Source of the DNA: JBHHZJ01 sp046758005
GTDB taxonomy: Bacteria > Pseudomonadota > Alphaproteobacteria > Kiloniellales > J153
Direction of reading: 5' to 3'
NCBI GenBank assembly: GCA_046758005.1
Contig: JBHHZJ010000016.1
Location: 1 to 45,878 of the forward strand
DNA: 45,878 nucleotides
Position numbers and translations under genes: made by a program. Under the pieces are notes generated by a model. It worked only from the letters and a program-made list of their open reading frames with translations, made no database searches and was not told the origin of the DNA. Of this stretch, positions 8,589 through 17,737 are shown piece by piece. Position 1 is the stretch's first letter, and every line of letters begins with the position of its first letter.

Positions 8589-10277
8589 ATGGCGCACGCG
8601 GACCAGCGGTTGAAGGCGTCGGCCGGATCGGGCGCCGCGCGGGCGGCAAGCGCCGTGCATCGGCGCGCCGTTGGGAACGGGTCGGACGTGGGAGAGCGCG
8701 TTGCTGCGCACGCGACCGATGGGGCGAGCGACGAGGCGCCCGGCGCCGAGGACCTGACCGCGCGCGGCCGATGGATCTGGGCCGCGGCCGCGCTCGGGGT
8801 CGGACTTGTCATCTTGCTCGCCCTGTTCTGGACGACCGCCTCGTCGGTCGTGAAGATTTGGTCCAACTCTCAGGCGTTCGGCCACGGCTATCTCATCCTG
8901 CCGATCAGCGGATATCTGATGTGGCGCGAGCGTTTTCGGCTGGCCGGCACGGTCCCGTGGCCGAGTCTCTGGGGCGTCGGCCTGTGCGCCGCCGCCACCT
9001 TTGCATGGCTGCTCAGCGATCTTGCGGGAATCCTCGTCGCCCAACAGTTCGCCCTGGTGGCCATGGTACAGGGACTGTTCCTGACTGTGCTTGGTTTGCA
9101 CGCTGTGAGAACGATCGCGTTTCCTTTGTTCTTTCTCTTTTTCGCGGTTCCTGTCGGGTCTTTCTTGATCGCGCCGCTGCAGGACCTCACCGCCCAGTTC
9201 CTGGTGCATTTGCTCCGGCTGAGCGGGTTTCCCGTCTACCTCGACGGCATCTTCCTGCAGATTCCGAGCGGAAGCTTCGAGGTGGCGGAGGCCTGTGCCG
9301 GCCTGCGATTCCTGATCAGTTCGGTCACCTTGGGCACGATTTTCGCGTTCGTGTTCTATAGAGATACTTGGCGGCGCCTGCTGTTCGTCGGGCTATCGAT
9401 CGTCGTGCCGATCGTTGCCAACGGGTTCCGCGCCTTCGGGGTCATCTTGCTCGCACATTACAGCGACTACACGCTGGCGGCGCGGGCGGACCATATAACG
9501 TTTGGCCTGATCTTCCTGAGCATTGTCTTCGCGTGTCTCTTGGGGCTCGGCATGACGTTCCGCGAGCCGCCGAGACCGAACGAGCCGCCGGCGCCGGCTC
9601 CCGACCCGCGGCAGCGGACCGCCGGGCGCGGGTTTCCTGCGGTCCGTTACGTTGCCGCCGCCGTCGGCGCGCTGCTGCTCGCCGGGTCGGCTTCGGCGTA
9701 TTCCGGCTACGTGGCATACCGTCCGGCCGGCGGCCAGGACATCGCCTTGTCCCCGCCCGACGCGGGCCCGGCGTGGCGCCGGTCCCCCGAGGCCGCGGCC
9801 GACTGGCGCCCGAATTTCGCTCACGTCGATGCGGATGCGCTTTGGACTTACCGCGCCGGTGATCGCCGGGTCGACATTTACCTCGCGTACTACACCCGTC
9901 AGCGGCAGGGCGCCGAAGTGGTCAACACCGAGAACCGCTTGACCGGCGGGGACCCTTGGGTGCGCGCCGGGACCGGCCGGGTCGAGGCCATCGTCGACGG
10001 CGCGCCGCTGACGGTCGGGTACAAGCGCATCCTGTCCCCTTCCGGCAGGCGGATGGTCTGGTACTGGTACTGGGTGGACGGGCGGTTCACGTCCAGCCCG
10101 TACGTCGCAAAACTGCTGGAGATCAAGGCGAAACTTTTGGGCGACGTTCAGGCCGCCGCGATGATCGCGGTGGCCACCGATTACGTGGGATCGCCGCCCG
10201 AGGCGAACCGCATCCTGCGGGAGTTCCTCGGGCGGGCGGGCCCGTTCCGATCGGTTCTCGCTCGGGCCGCTTCCTGA
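8589..10277 (+). CDS. xrtA: Exosortase A with C-terminal EpsI domain
   Basis: A 562-residue polytopic inner-membrane protein. About eight hydrophobic segments span residues 60-325 and carry the exosortase catalytic set: Cys236 in EVAEACAGLRFL, Arg281 in NGFRAFGVIL and His302 in ARADHITFGLIF. This enzyme is a sortase-like cysteine transpeptidase that recognises the PEP-CTERM tripartite tail, cuts it and likely passes the protein to an acceptor. After a proline-rich linker (about 325-345) and one more membrane segment, the periplasmic C-terminal part (about 365-555) is EpsI/DUF3485-like (AYYTRQRQGAEVVN, MVWYWYWVDGRFTSSP). ATG 8589 is preferred to GTG 8574, though GAGG abuts it. Two PEP-CTERM proteins in the window are its expected substrates. 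Confidence 0.95.
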   Translation: MAHADQRLKASAGSGAARAASAVHRRAVGNGSDVGERVAAHATDGASDEAPGAEDLTARGRWIWAAAALGVGLVILLALFWTTASSVVKIWSNSQAFGHGYLILPISGYLMWRERFRLAGTVPWPSLWGVGLCAAATFAWLLSDLAGILVAQQFALVAMVQGLFLTVLGLHAVRTIAFPLFFLFFAVPVGSFLIAPLQDLTAQFLVHLLRLSGFPVYLDGIFLQIPSGSFEVAEACAGLRFLISSVTLGTIFAFVFYRDTWRRLLFVGLSIVVPIVANGFRAFGVILLAHYSDYTLAARADHITFGLIFLSIVFACLLGLGMTFREPPRPNEPPAPAPDPRQRTAGRGFPAVRYVAAAVGALLLAGSASAYSGYVAYRPAGGQDIALSPPDAGPAWRRSPEAAADWRPNFAHVDADALWTYRAGDRRVDIYLAYYTRQRQGAEVVNTENRLTGGDPWVRAGTGRVEAIVDGAPLTVGYKRILSPSGRRMVWYWYWVDGRFTSSPYVAKLLEIKAKLLGDVQAAAMIAVATDYVGSPPEANRILREFLGRAGPFRSVLARAAS

Positions 10278-10352
10278 CCGGCGGTTGTTCGAGCGGCACG
10301 CAACGATCGCCCCCGGGCTTGACGCCGGACAGCAAGATTGTGGAGACGCGAA

Positions 10353-12299
10353 GTGTGCGGGATCGTAGGCATTTTCGACAGCAGGGGCCGCAAGGACATC
10401 GATCGCGCCCTGCTCGCCCGCATGAACGATACGCAAAGTCACCGCGGGCCCGACGATTCGGACCTGCATGTCGGGCCCGGCATCGGCCTGGGGCACCGGC
10501 GCCTGTCGATCATCGACCTCTCGGGCGGCCACCAGCCGCTGTTCAACGAAGACGGCTCGGTCGTGGTCGTCTACAACGGCGAAATCTACAACTTCCAGGA
10601 CTTGGCCAAGGAGCTCGTCGCCGCCGGGCACCGCTTTCGCACCAACTGCGACACCGAGGTGATCGTCCACGCTTGGGAAGAGTGGGGCGAGGCCTGCGTC
10701 GAGCGCTTCCGCGGCATGTTCGCCTTCGCGCTTTGGGACGGGAATAAGGAGACGCTGTTCCTGGCCCGTGATCGTCTCGGCATCAAGCCGTTGTATTATG
10801 CGCTGCTTGCCGACGGAACGTTCCTGTTCGCCTCCGAGCTTAAGGCGCTGCTCCTGCACCCCGACCTTCCGAGGCGGATCGACCCCAGCGCCGTCGAGAA
10901 CTATTTCGCCTACGGCTACGTCCCCGACCCGAAGACGATCTACCTGGACGTGGCCAAGCTCGCCCCCGGGCACGCGTTCTCGTTCCGGCGGGGAACCGCC
11001 TGGCCGAATCCCAGGTCGTACTGGGACGTCGCGTTCGAGGCCCGCGATGGAATGGCCGAGGCGGACGTGTGCGATGAACTCATCCGCGGCCTGCGCGAGG
11101 CGGTCCGAATTCGGCTGATCTCGGACGTGCCGCTCGGCGCGTTCCTCTCCGGCGGGGTCGATTCCAGCGCGGTGGTTTCCTTGATGGCGACCCTGTCGCC
11201 GGACCCGGTCAACACGTGCTCCATCGGGTTCCACCAGGCCAGCCACGACGAGTCGCGGTATGCCGCCTGCGTGGCCGAACGCTGGGGCACGCGCCACCGT
11301 TTCGAGCGCGTCGACGCCGACGCCTTCGACCTCGTCGACAGGCTGGCCACCGTGTACGACGAGCCCTTCGCCGACAGCTCGGCGATCCCGACCTATCAGG
11401 TCTGCGCTCTTGCCCGCAAGCACGTGACCGTCGCCCTGTCCGGCGACGGCGGCGACGAGATGTTCGCGGGATACCGCCGATATCGCTGGCACCATTATGA
11501 AGAGTTGGTGCGGGCGCGCCTGCCGCAGGCATTGCGGGCGCCGTTGTTCGGCATGCTGGGCGGCCTGTATCCCAAGATGGATTGGGCACCGAAGCCCCTG
11601 CGTGCGAAGACGACGCTGCAGGCACTGGCGCGTGACTCGGCCGACGCCTATTTCAGCAGCGTCTCCATCATGTCGGACGACCTGCGCCGGCGCCTCTATT
11701 CGCCCGAAATGATCCGCTGCCTACAGGGCCATCATGCCCGGGAGGTGGTTCGCTCGTACATGGAGAACGCGCCGGCCGATCACCACCTGGAACGGGTTCA
11801 GTATGCGGATCTGAAAACCTACCTGCCCGGCGACATCCTGACCAAGGTGGATCGGGCGAGCATGGCGAACTCGCTGGAGGTCCGGGTGCCGATCCTGGAT
11901 CACCTGTTCGTCCAGTGGGCGGCCGGCCTGCCGGCCGAGCTCAAGCTGCGCCGGCGGGAAGGAAAGTACGTCTTCAAGAAAGCCCTGGAGCCGTTCGTGC
12001 CGCGGGAGACCCTGTACCGCGAGAAGATGGGATTTGCGGTCCCGCTGGCCGCCTGGTTCCGCGGGCCCCTGCGCCAGCGCGTGCGCGACGCCTTGACCGG
12101 CCCAAGCTTGGCCGAAACGGGCATGTTCGACATGAAATTCATCGCGGCGCTGGTCGATCGCCACCAGTCGGGGACGTGGGATCACAGCGCTGAGATATGG
12201 GCGCTGGTCATGTTCGACTCCTTCCTGCGGCAGGTCCACGGCCGCGCGGGATCGGCCGCAGAGAGGCACGGTCGCGATCTGTCCGTGGCGTATTCCTGA
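10353..12299 (+). CDS. XrtA system amidotransferase 1, asparagine-synthase type (TIGR03108-like)
   Basis: A 648-residue two-domain enzyme. GTG 10353 is chosen because it puts Cys at position 2 (MCGIVGIF), the N-terminal nucleophile of class II glutamine amidotransferases, and GGAGA lies suitably upstream. The glutaminase domain has SHRGPDDS, HRRLSIIDL and YNGEIYN; the synthetase domain from about residue 210 has the PP-loop LSGGVDSSAVV and ALSGDGGDEMFAGY. The reaction is ATP-dependent amide formation with ammonia from glutamine. In exosortase loci the acceptor is thought to be a sugar acid or acyl group of the polysaccharide rather than aspartate (inference from context). About 75 bases follow xrtA. 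Confidence 0.92.
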   Translation: MCGIVGIFDSRGRKDIDRALLARMNDTQSHRGPDDSDLHVGPGIGLGHRRLSIIDLSGGHQPLFNEDGSVVVVYNGEIYNFQDLAKELVAAGHRFRTNCDTEVIVHAWEEWGEACVERFRGMFAFALWDGNKETLFLARDRLGIKPLYYALLADGTFLFASELKALLLHPDLPRRIDPSAVENYFAYGYVPDPKTIYLDVAKLAPGHAFSFRRGTAWPNPRSYWDVAFEARDGMAEADVCDELIRGLREAVRIRLISDVPLGAFLSGGVDSSAVVSLMATLSPDPVNTCSIGFHQASHDESRYAACVAERWGTRHRFERVDADAFDLVDRLATVYDEPFADSSAIPTYQVCALARKHVTVALSGDGGDEMFAGYRRYRWHHYEELVRARLPQALRAPLFGMLGGLYPKMDWAPKPLRAKTTLQALARDSADAYFSSVSIMSDDLRRRLYSPEMIRCLQGHHAREVVRSYMENAPADHHLERVQYADLKTYLPGDILTKVDRASMANSLEVRVPILDHLFVQWAAGLPAELKLRRREGKYVFKKALEPFVPRETLYREKMGFAVPLAAWFRGPLRQRVRDALTGPSLAETGMFDMKFIAALVDRHQSGTWDHSAEIWALVMFDSFLRQVHGRAGSAAERHGRDLSVAYS

Positions 12300-12380
12300 T
12301 CGCGCGAAACCGCCGCTTCGAAACCGCCCGAAGAACCCCCAGCTGACCCGGTCGACCATGACCCTGGACTCCGCCCCGCG

Positions 12381-13175
12381 ATGCTAGCGAGCAGACTTTT
12401 GCTGGCCGTGGGCGTGTGCGGCCTGGTCGCGCCGGGAGCGGCCTGGTCGTCCGCGACGACCGCGCACGCGGGGGACCTGAGCGAGACGATCAAGCGGGTC
12501 AAGCCCGCCGTCGTCGCCGTCGGCACGTATCAGGCGCTGCGCCGCCCGCCCGCACGCCTGCTCGGCACCGGCTTTGCGGTCGCCGACGGGCGCCACGTCG
12601 TCACGAGCGCCCACGTGCTTCCCGACAAGCTCGACGAGCAGAGAAAAGAGAGCATCGCCGTCTTCGTCGGGGCACGCGGCGGGGCCGCCGTGCGCACCGC
12701 GCGCGTGGCGGGGATCGACGAGGATCACGACGTGGCGGTGTTGAGGATTTCCGGCCCGCCCGTCCCGACCCTGAGACTGGGCGACGACACCTGGGTCGAA
12801 GAGGGAAAAGGTATCGCCTTCACCGGGTTTCCGATCGGACCCGTCCTGGGGCTTCATCCCAGCACGCATCGAGGCATCGTCTCGGCGATCGCCCCGGTTT
12901 CGCTCCCGCAGGTGTCCCCGCGCCAGCTCGACAGCCGGATGATCAAGCAGTTGCGCGAAGGCTTCCCGGTCTTCCAGCTGGACGCCACGGCCTACCCCGG
13001 CAACAGCGGAAGTCCGCTGTACGACGTCGAGACCGGGGTCGTGTACGGGATCGTCAATAGCGTCTTCGTCAAGGAGACCAAGGAACGTGTCCTCCAGGAC
13101 CCCAGCGGCATCGCGTATGCCGTTCCGGTGCGCTACGCCAAGGCGTTGCTGAAGAAGATCGGGCTTCCCGATTAA
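12381..13175 (+). CDS. Secreted trypsin-like serine protease (S1C-type)
   Basis: 264 residues with an N-terminal signal peptide (LLLAVGVCGLVAPGAAWS, cleavage probably near ATTAHA) and a complete chymotrypsin-fold triad: His in VTSAHVL near 75, Asp in DEDHDVAVLRI near 115, and Ser in YPGNSGSPLYD near 212. There is no room for a PDZ domain, so it is a minimal periplasmic protease, unlike full-length DegP. Trypsin-like genes recur in exosortase A loci; processing of exported cluster proteins or quality control is possible but unproven. ATG 12381 lacks a strong ribosome binding site. It lies about 80 bases after the amidotransferase, in the same direction. Confidence 0.88.
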   Translation: MLASRLLLAVGVCGLVAPGAAWSSATTAHAGDLSETIKRVKPAVVAVGTYQALRRPPARLLGTGFAVADGRHVVTSAHVLPDKLDEQRKESIAVFVGARGGAAVRTARVAGIDEDHDVAVLRISGPPVPTLRLGDDTWVEEGKGIAFTGFPIGPVLGLHPSTHRGIVSAIAPVSLPQVSPRQLDSRMIKQLREGFPVFQLDATAYPGNSGSPLYDVETGVVYGIVNSVFVKETKERVLQDPSGIAYAVPVRYAKALLKKIGLPD

Positions 13176-13213
13176 CCATATCCGGCGGGGCCGCCGACGG
13201 CCCGACGGTGGTA

Positions 13214-13243
13214 TTGAACCGGTCGCCGGACTGGACATTATAT
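13214..13243 (+). promoter_or_regulatory. Candidate sigma-70 promoter for the sugar-transferase gene
   Basis: TTGAAC (13214-13219) and TTATAT (13238-13243) are 18 bases apart in an AT-rich island between the protease and sugar-transferase genes, with a second TATATT just downstream. This would allow transcription of the glycan-assembly genes separately from xrtA. Confidence 0.4.
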
Positions 13244-13436
13244 ACGTTATATTACTAAGAGCGTCGCGGGATGGCATTGGCTAATCCGTTGATATTTTAA
13301 TTTAACCAAGGTTGTTTAGCATGGCGGAAGCTTCGGCTAGCCAGATGCCCCGCCGCTCTCGTCGGCCGGATGCGGGAGGCGGGCCGGCAAGACGAGGGGG
13401 CCGGAAGAGTCGACAGGTAGCCTCGGGTCGCGCGCC

Positions 13437-14825
13437 ATGACCAACCTATTCCGTATGCACTTCGCCAAACCGTTCCTGGTATTGGCCGGAATAGAGGCGA
13501 TCGTCCTGATCGCGTCGTTGTACTTGGGCGTTCTCGCGAGCTGGGTCGATTTCGAGCTCACTTACAATGATTTTATAAGATACCTGCCCCAGGCGGCCGC
13601 CTATTCGTTTATATTCGTCACCATTATGTTCGCGCTGGGAACGTATAATGATTTAGCGGAAATGGATTTCTATCATATAATAATAAGAACGATCATCAGT
13701 TTCATCTTGGGATTCGCCGTACTGTCGGCCATCTTTTATTTATTCCCGGAATTCATGATTTGGCGCAGCGTCATGGCCAGCGCCATGACCTCGGCGTTCT
13801 TCGGCATCCTGCTGACCCGTTTCGTCTTCCTCCGCGCGATCGACCTGACCCCTTTGAAACGCCGGGTCGCCGTCATCGGCACGGGCCCGCAAGCGGCGCG
13901 CATCGAAGCCCTGGAGCGCAGCGGTCAAGCCCACGGCTTCGCCTGCGCCGGATATATCGACGCCTCGGGCGACGAGCGGCGGGTTCCCGCCTCGCGCATC
14001 CTTCCGACCAACGCCCCGCTGCTCGAGTTCGTCGAGCGCGAGAATATCGACGAGATCATCGTGGCGGTGCAGGACCGCCGCCGGGGCCTGCCGATGGAGG
14101 CGCTTGTCGACTGTGGGTTCCGCGGCATCACCGTCAGCGATTACCCGGCCTTCTGGGAACGCGAGGCCCGGCGCGTCGACCTCGACGCCTTGCCGCGAAA
14201 CTGGATGCTCTTTTCCAGCAGCTTTCCGGGCGGGCGGACCCACCGCTTGCTGAAGCGCGCCTTCGACATTGCGATGAGCCTAACGGCGCTGGTCTTCCTC
14301 TTCCCGCTGATCGTGTCCACGGCCTTGGCCATCAAGATCGATAGTCCGGGCCCGGTCTTCTATCGGCAGCAGCGGGTGGGAGCGGGGGGCGGCCCGTTCC
14401 AGCTGCTCAAGTTTCGAAGCATGAGGGCCGACGCGGAGCGGGACGGCATGCCGCGCTGGTCGGCCGCAAAGGACGCCCGCGTGACCGCAGTGGGCGGCTT
14501 CATCCGCAAGGTCCGCATCGACGAGATCCCGCAGATCGTGAACGTATTGAAAGGGGAAATGAGCTTTGTCGGACCGCGTCCCGAGCGGCCGTACTTCGTC
14601 GAACAGCTCGCCAACCAGATCCCTTATTACATGGAGCGTTTCAGGGTCAAGCCGGGGATCACGGGATGGGCGCAGTTGAACTATCCCTACGGCGCCTCCG
14701 TGGAGGACGCCAAAGCGAAGCTGGAGTACGATCTGTATTACATAAAACACTATGGCCTTATGCTCGATGTCATCATCGTGTTACAGACCATAAAGGTCAT
14801 TCTCTGGCCCCTCAAACCGGCGTGA
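13437..14825 (+). CDS. XrtA system undecaprenyl-phosphate sugar phosphotransferase (TIGR03013-like)
   Basis: A 462-residue polyprenyl glycosylphosphotransferase that transfers a sugar-1-phosphate from a nucleotide sugar to undecaprenyl phosphate, the first step of repeat-unit assembly. Residues 1-130 hold four or five membrane segments; 135-235 is a nucleotide-binding-like domain (RRVAVIGTGPQAARIEAL); the C-terminal catalytic domain from about 262 shows KRAFDIAMSLTALVFLFPL, FRSMRADAE, RKVRIDEIPQIVNVLKGEMS and FVGPRPERPYF, then PGITGWAQLNYPYG. The first 110 codons are much richer in A/T than the remainder and the neighbours. Start ATG 13437; Met7 is also in frame. Confidence 0.93.
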   Translation: MTNLFRMHFAKPFLVLAGIEAIVLIASLYLGVLASWVDFELTYNDFIRYLPQAAAYSFIFVTIMFALGTYNDLAEMDFYHIIIRTIISFILGFAVLSAIFYLFPEFMIWRSVMASAMTSAFFGILLTRFVFLRAIDLTPLKRRVAVIGTGPQAARIEALERSGQAHGFACAGYIDASGDERRVPASRILPTNAPLLEFVERENIDEIIVAVQDRRRGLPMEALVDCGFRGITVSDYPAFWEREARRVDLDALPRNWMLFSSSFPGGRTHRLLKRAFDIAMSLTALVFLFPLIVSTALAIKIDSPGPVFYRQQRVGAGGGPFQLLKFRSMRADAERDGMPRWSAAKDARVTAVGGFIRKVRIDEIPQIVNVLKGEMSFVGPRPERPYFVEQLANQIPYYMERFRVKPGITGWAQLNYPYGASVEDAKAKLEYDLYYIKHYGLMLDVIIVLQTIKVILWPLKPA

Positions 14826-14976
14826 TCGAGGCGTGCGTGGACCGAGTAGCCACCCTGCCGCCCGCCCGTAACCTTCGAGGACTGTATCGGCTATTTCCGG
14901 GCACGGCGGTCGGCGGCCGACGTCGGCGACGCACCTTCGTGGCAGCGCAAGGCAGGAACCTCGTCGCGATCATGAA

Positions 14977-16149
14977 ATGATGCCCCGTCCCCTGACCATA
15001 TGCCATATCATCCTGAAGCTCGATTTCGGAGGACTCGAAAACGGCCTGACGACGCTGATCAATAACCTGCCAGCGGAGCGCTACAACCATATTGTCGTGT
15101 GCCTCAAGGAAGCGACCAGTTTCCGAAACCGGATCCGACGGACGGATGTTCCCATTTACGAGATCAACAAAAGGGAAGGCAAAGACCTGTTCGTCTACCG
15201 GAAGGTGTGGCGGTTGCTCCGCCGCCTGAGGCCCGACATCGTTCAAACGCGTAACCTGCCGACCGTGGACATGCTCGGGCCGGCCGCGTTGGCGCGCGTA
15301 CCGGCGCTGGTCCATAGCGAGCACGGCCTCGACATGACCGAAATCGCGGGCCGACACCGAAGGTACAGGACGTTGCGCCGCCTGTCCCAGCTGGTGGTCG
15401 ATCGCTACATTGCCGTTTCGAACGATCTGGCGCATTGGATGGATTCGGAAGTCGGCATCCCGCGGGACAGGATTTCCGTGGTCTATAACGGAGTTGATAA
15501 CGAAACCTTCCGGCCGCGGAGTGGCCCCTCGGCTGACCGTGACGGCGTGTTGCCGGCAGGTTTTGCGCCGCCGAGCGCCTTTGTCGTCGGCACCGTGGGG
15601 CGCCTCGAGACGGTGAAGGACCAGACCAACCTGGTCCGCGCGTTCGTGCACGCGCTTGAACGGCGGCCGGCCTTGCGCAATACCTTGCGCCTCGTCGTAA
15701 TTGGGGATGGAAGCTTGCGTGCCGAAATGGAGGCGCTTCTGGAAGACGCCGGGGCCGCAGCGTTGGCGTGGACGCCCGGCTTCCGCAACGACATCGCGGA
15801 TCTTTACCGCACTTTTGACCTCTTCGCCCTCCCTTCGCGCCGAGAGGGAACCTCCAATACCATCCTGGAGGCGATGGCGTCCGGCCTACCCGTGGTGGCA
15901 ACGAACGTAGGCGGCAACCCCGAGCTGGTGGTTCCGGAAGTGAGCGGCCGGCTGGTGCCGGCCGAACAACCTTGGGCGCTTGCCGAAGCCATTCTGGACT
16001 ATGTCGATCAGCCGTCGGTAGCAGCCGAGCACGGCAGAGCCGGGCGGGCACGCATTCTTCGAGACTTCAGCATCGAAGCGATGGTGCGCGGCTATGGCGC
16101 GGTGTACGACGCGGTGGCTAGAGGCCACAACCGCCGTTCCGCGCCATGA
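14977..16149 (+). CDS. XrtA system glycosyltransferase, GT4 (TIGR03088-like)
   Basis: A 390-residue GT-B glycosyltransferase that would transfer a sugar from a nucleotide donor to the growing lipid-linked repeat unit at the cytoplasmic membrane face. Motifs: ICHIILKLDFGGLENGL at the N-terminus, typical of the exosortase-associated subgroup; IVQTRNLPTVDML; VYNGVDNETFRP; and the GT4 donor-site segment REGTSNTILEAMASGLPVVA with GGNPELV. ATGs at 14977 and 14980 are both possible. Its last 32 bases overlap the end of the convergent glycosyltransferase on the other strand. Confidence 0.9.
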   Translation: MMPRPLTICHIILKLDFGGLENGLTTLINNLPAERYNHIVVCLKEATSFRNRIRRTDVPIYEINKREGKDLFVYRKVWRLLRRLRPDIVQTRNLPTVDMLGPAALARVPALVHSEHGLDMTEIAGRHRRYRTLRRLSQLVVDRYIAVSNDLAHWMDSEVGIPRDRISVVYNGVDNETFRPRSGPSADRDGVLPAGFAPPSAFVVGTVGRLETVKDQTNLVRAFVHALERRPALRNTLRLVVIGDGSLRAEMEALLEDAGAAALAWTPGFRNDIADLYRTFDLFALPSRREGTSNTILEAMASGLPVVATNVGGNPELVVPEVSGRLVPAEQPWALAEAILDYVDQPSVAAEHGRAGRARILRDFSIEAMVRGYGAVYDAVARGHNRRSAP

Positions 16150-17317
16150 CCCCCTGCAAGACCGCCAAATGTTGCGCCGCCGTGTCATCCCAAGAAAAAC
16201 GTTCAACGAAGCGGCGCGTGGCAGCCCGGTCCGGATAATCTGCGAACAGGGCACGTACGGCATCCACCAGCGCCCGCGCGGTGCGCTCCGGCATCATCAC
16301 CCCTGCCTCCGGCACGGTGATGACCTCTGGCGCGCCCCACACCCGAGTGGCTATGACAGGCGTACCGCAAGCCATTGACTCCAAAAGAACATTTGCGATG
16401 CCCTCGCGGCTTGACGGGAGGACGAGCGCGTCCGCCGCGCCGTAGTACGCAGGCAGATCTCGCTCGTTGACATGACCGAGAAAGCGGATGCGGTCTCCAA
16501 GGCCGAGTGCGGCGACTTGATCGCGGAGCGTTCGTTCCATTTCGCCCTCGCCAGCAATCAACAAATCAAAGTCGGGCAAATCGGCCATGGCCTCGATCGC
16601 GATGTGATGACCCTTGCGTTCGATTAGGCTTCCCACCGAGAGCAGTGTGGGACGGGACATCCCGAGGCGGGCTTGCACGCGCGCGCGGTCCTGCGGTGGA
16701 ACGAACAGCCGCAGGTCGACGCCGTGCAGGATCACGTGGATCTTCTGTGCGGGCACGCCGAGCTCGACAAGCCTGTGCTTCAGGGCTTCGCACACGGCGG
16801 TCACGCCCGCGGCGCGGCCCGCCGCCCACCGGATCATCCGGCGCGGCCAATAATGGTCTGGGATCAGGTTGATGTCCGAGCCGAAGGCTGTAATGACCAC
16901 CGGCTTGTCGAACAGCCGCCCCAGAATGGCGGCGGCTACCCCGTCGGGGTAGAAATAGAACGCGTCCAAGATGTCGAAATCGAAAGCCCCTCGCGCGATC
17001 TTCCGCAAAGGCCCGGCAAGCGCCGACGCCATCAGGAACGGTGCCGGCGTCATGCCGATCTTTGGGACCGTGGGATACCGCGGATACAGAATGTCGATAC
17101 CCTCGCGCCGGTCGGCAACCGGCACGTGGTAATAAGGGCCGTAGCGTCTGGAACCGCGCATCGCCGCGGGCACCCATGGCACTGGTGCGACCACGCGGGA
17201 TTCGATGTCCCCGGTGGCTAGCAGGTTGCGAAGCCGGCGTTCCGTATAAACGCCGTGCCCCGGTTGCGCCGCGTTCGGATAGACAGACGTGAATGTCAGG
17301 ACTCGCAGCTTGCGCAT
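16118..17317 (-). CDS. Glycosyltransferase family 4
   Basis: A 399-residue GT-B enzyme: N-terminal VLTFTSVYPNAAQPGHGVY, FDILDAFYFYPDGVAA, FGSDINLIPDHYWPRRMIRW, VILHGVDLRLF, SLIERKGHHIAIEA, and the donor-site REGIANVLLESMACGTPVIA. It is clearly paralogous to the plus-strand enzyme at 20275-21483, sharing VPKIGM, RRMIRW, RKGHH, MACGTPV and VWG.PEV positions. The gene is inverted relative to the core operon and its 3' end overlaps the preceding glycosyltransferase tail-to-tail by 32 bases. ATG 17317 has no obvious ribosome binding site. Acceptor and donor sugar cannot be told. Confidence 0.9.
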   Translation of the reverse strand: MRKLRVLTFTSVYPNAAQPGHGVYTERRLRNLLATGDIESRVVAPVPWVPAAMRGSRRYGPYYHVPVADRREGIDILYPRYPTVPKIGMTPAPFLMASALAGPLRKIARGAFDFDILDAFYFYPDGVAAAILGRLFDKPVVITAFGSDINLIPDHYWPRRMIRWAAGRAAGVTAVCEALKHRLVELGVPAQKIHVILHGVDLRLFVPPQDRARVQARLGMSRPTLLSVGSLIERKGHHIAIEAMADLPDFDLLIAGEGEMERTLRDQVAALGLGDRIRFLGHVNERDLPAYYGAADALVLPSSREGIANVLLESMACGTPVIATRVWGAPEVITVPEAGVMMPERTARALVDAVRALFADYPDRAATRRFVERFSWDDTAAQHLAVLQGVMARNGGCGL

Positions 17318-17499
17318 CGCGCAGTTCGACTAGGGGATGACCCAGTTCATCCGACATTTCCCGAGTGACACTCAATGGAGATTCTAATTGCAGACAGCTT
17401 GTCTGACGAGTCAATGATCGGGTTCCAGGGGTCAACGATCTGGATCGGCTCGAGAGTCGTTCTCATGGTCGTCTGGCGGTTCGCCGCGACCAGACCGGT

Positions 17500-17681
17500 T
17501 GTCCCGGCATGATTCACCGGTGCCTGGCAATACGCCGCCCGCTGAACGGCCTTGCTCATCCTGACGCGCTGCGCCAACTCCTCGCCGAGTCCGGGGCGCG
17601 GGCAACCAACGCCATGTCCGCGCGAATTACAGCCAGGATCGCATGTTCAGGGCTTATGAGGCCCTGTTCGAGCGGCTCTGA
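17500..17681 (+). pseudogene. Degraded 3' end of a GT4 glycosyltransferase
   Basis: On the plus strand the end of a GT4 protein can be read across frames. RHVRANYSQDRMFRAYEA then LFERL and a stop occupies 17610-17681 and is a classic GT4 C-terminus. Just upstream, in another frame, lies ALRQLLAESGARA, the helix that usually precedes it, and before that VPGNTPPAE, resembling the VPPGDPEAL segment. The parts need frameshifts to join and there is no upstream catalytic domain. It sits between two minus-strand genes, so it looks like a remnant left by rearrangement. The left boundary is approximate. Confidence 0.5.
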
Positions 17682-17704
17682 ACGTTGGGAACCGCCCGAA
17701 GGCG

Positions 17705-17725
17705 CTCCGGCGCGAGGCGCCGGAG
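17705..17725 (-). terminator. GC-rich hairpin after the epimerase gene
   Basis: CTCCGGCGC (17705-17713) and GCGCCGGAG (17717-17725) are perfectly complementary with a GAG loop, 13 bases past the minus-strand epimerase stop. No U-run follows, so termination efficiency is doubtful. Confidence 0.4.
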
Positions 17726-17737
17726 GCGCACCCGCCG

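Noticed and set aside
9393..11495. Open frame of 700 codons on the minus strand
   Set aside because: It is antisense to the exosortase and amidotransferase genes, whose catalytic motifs are unmistakable on the plus strand.
17347..17577. 76-codon minus-strand frame in the gap with the glycosyltransferase remnant
   Set aside because: No start signal, no recognisable family, and the plus strand of the same region reads as a degraded GT4 end.
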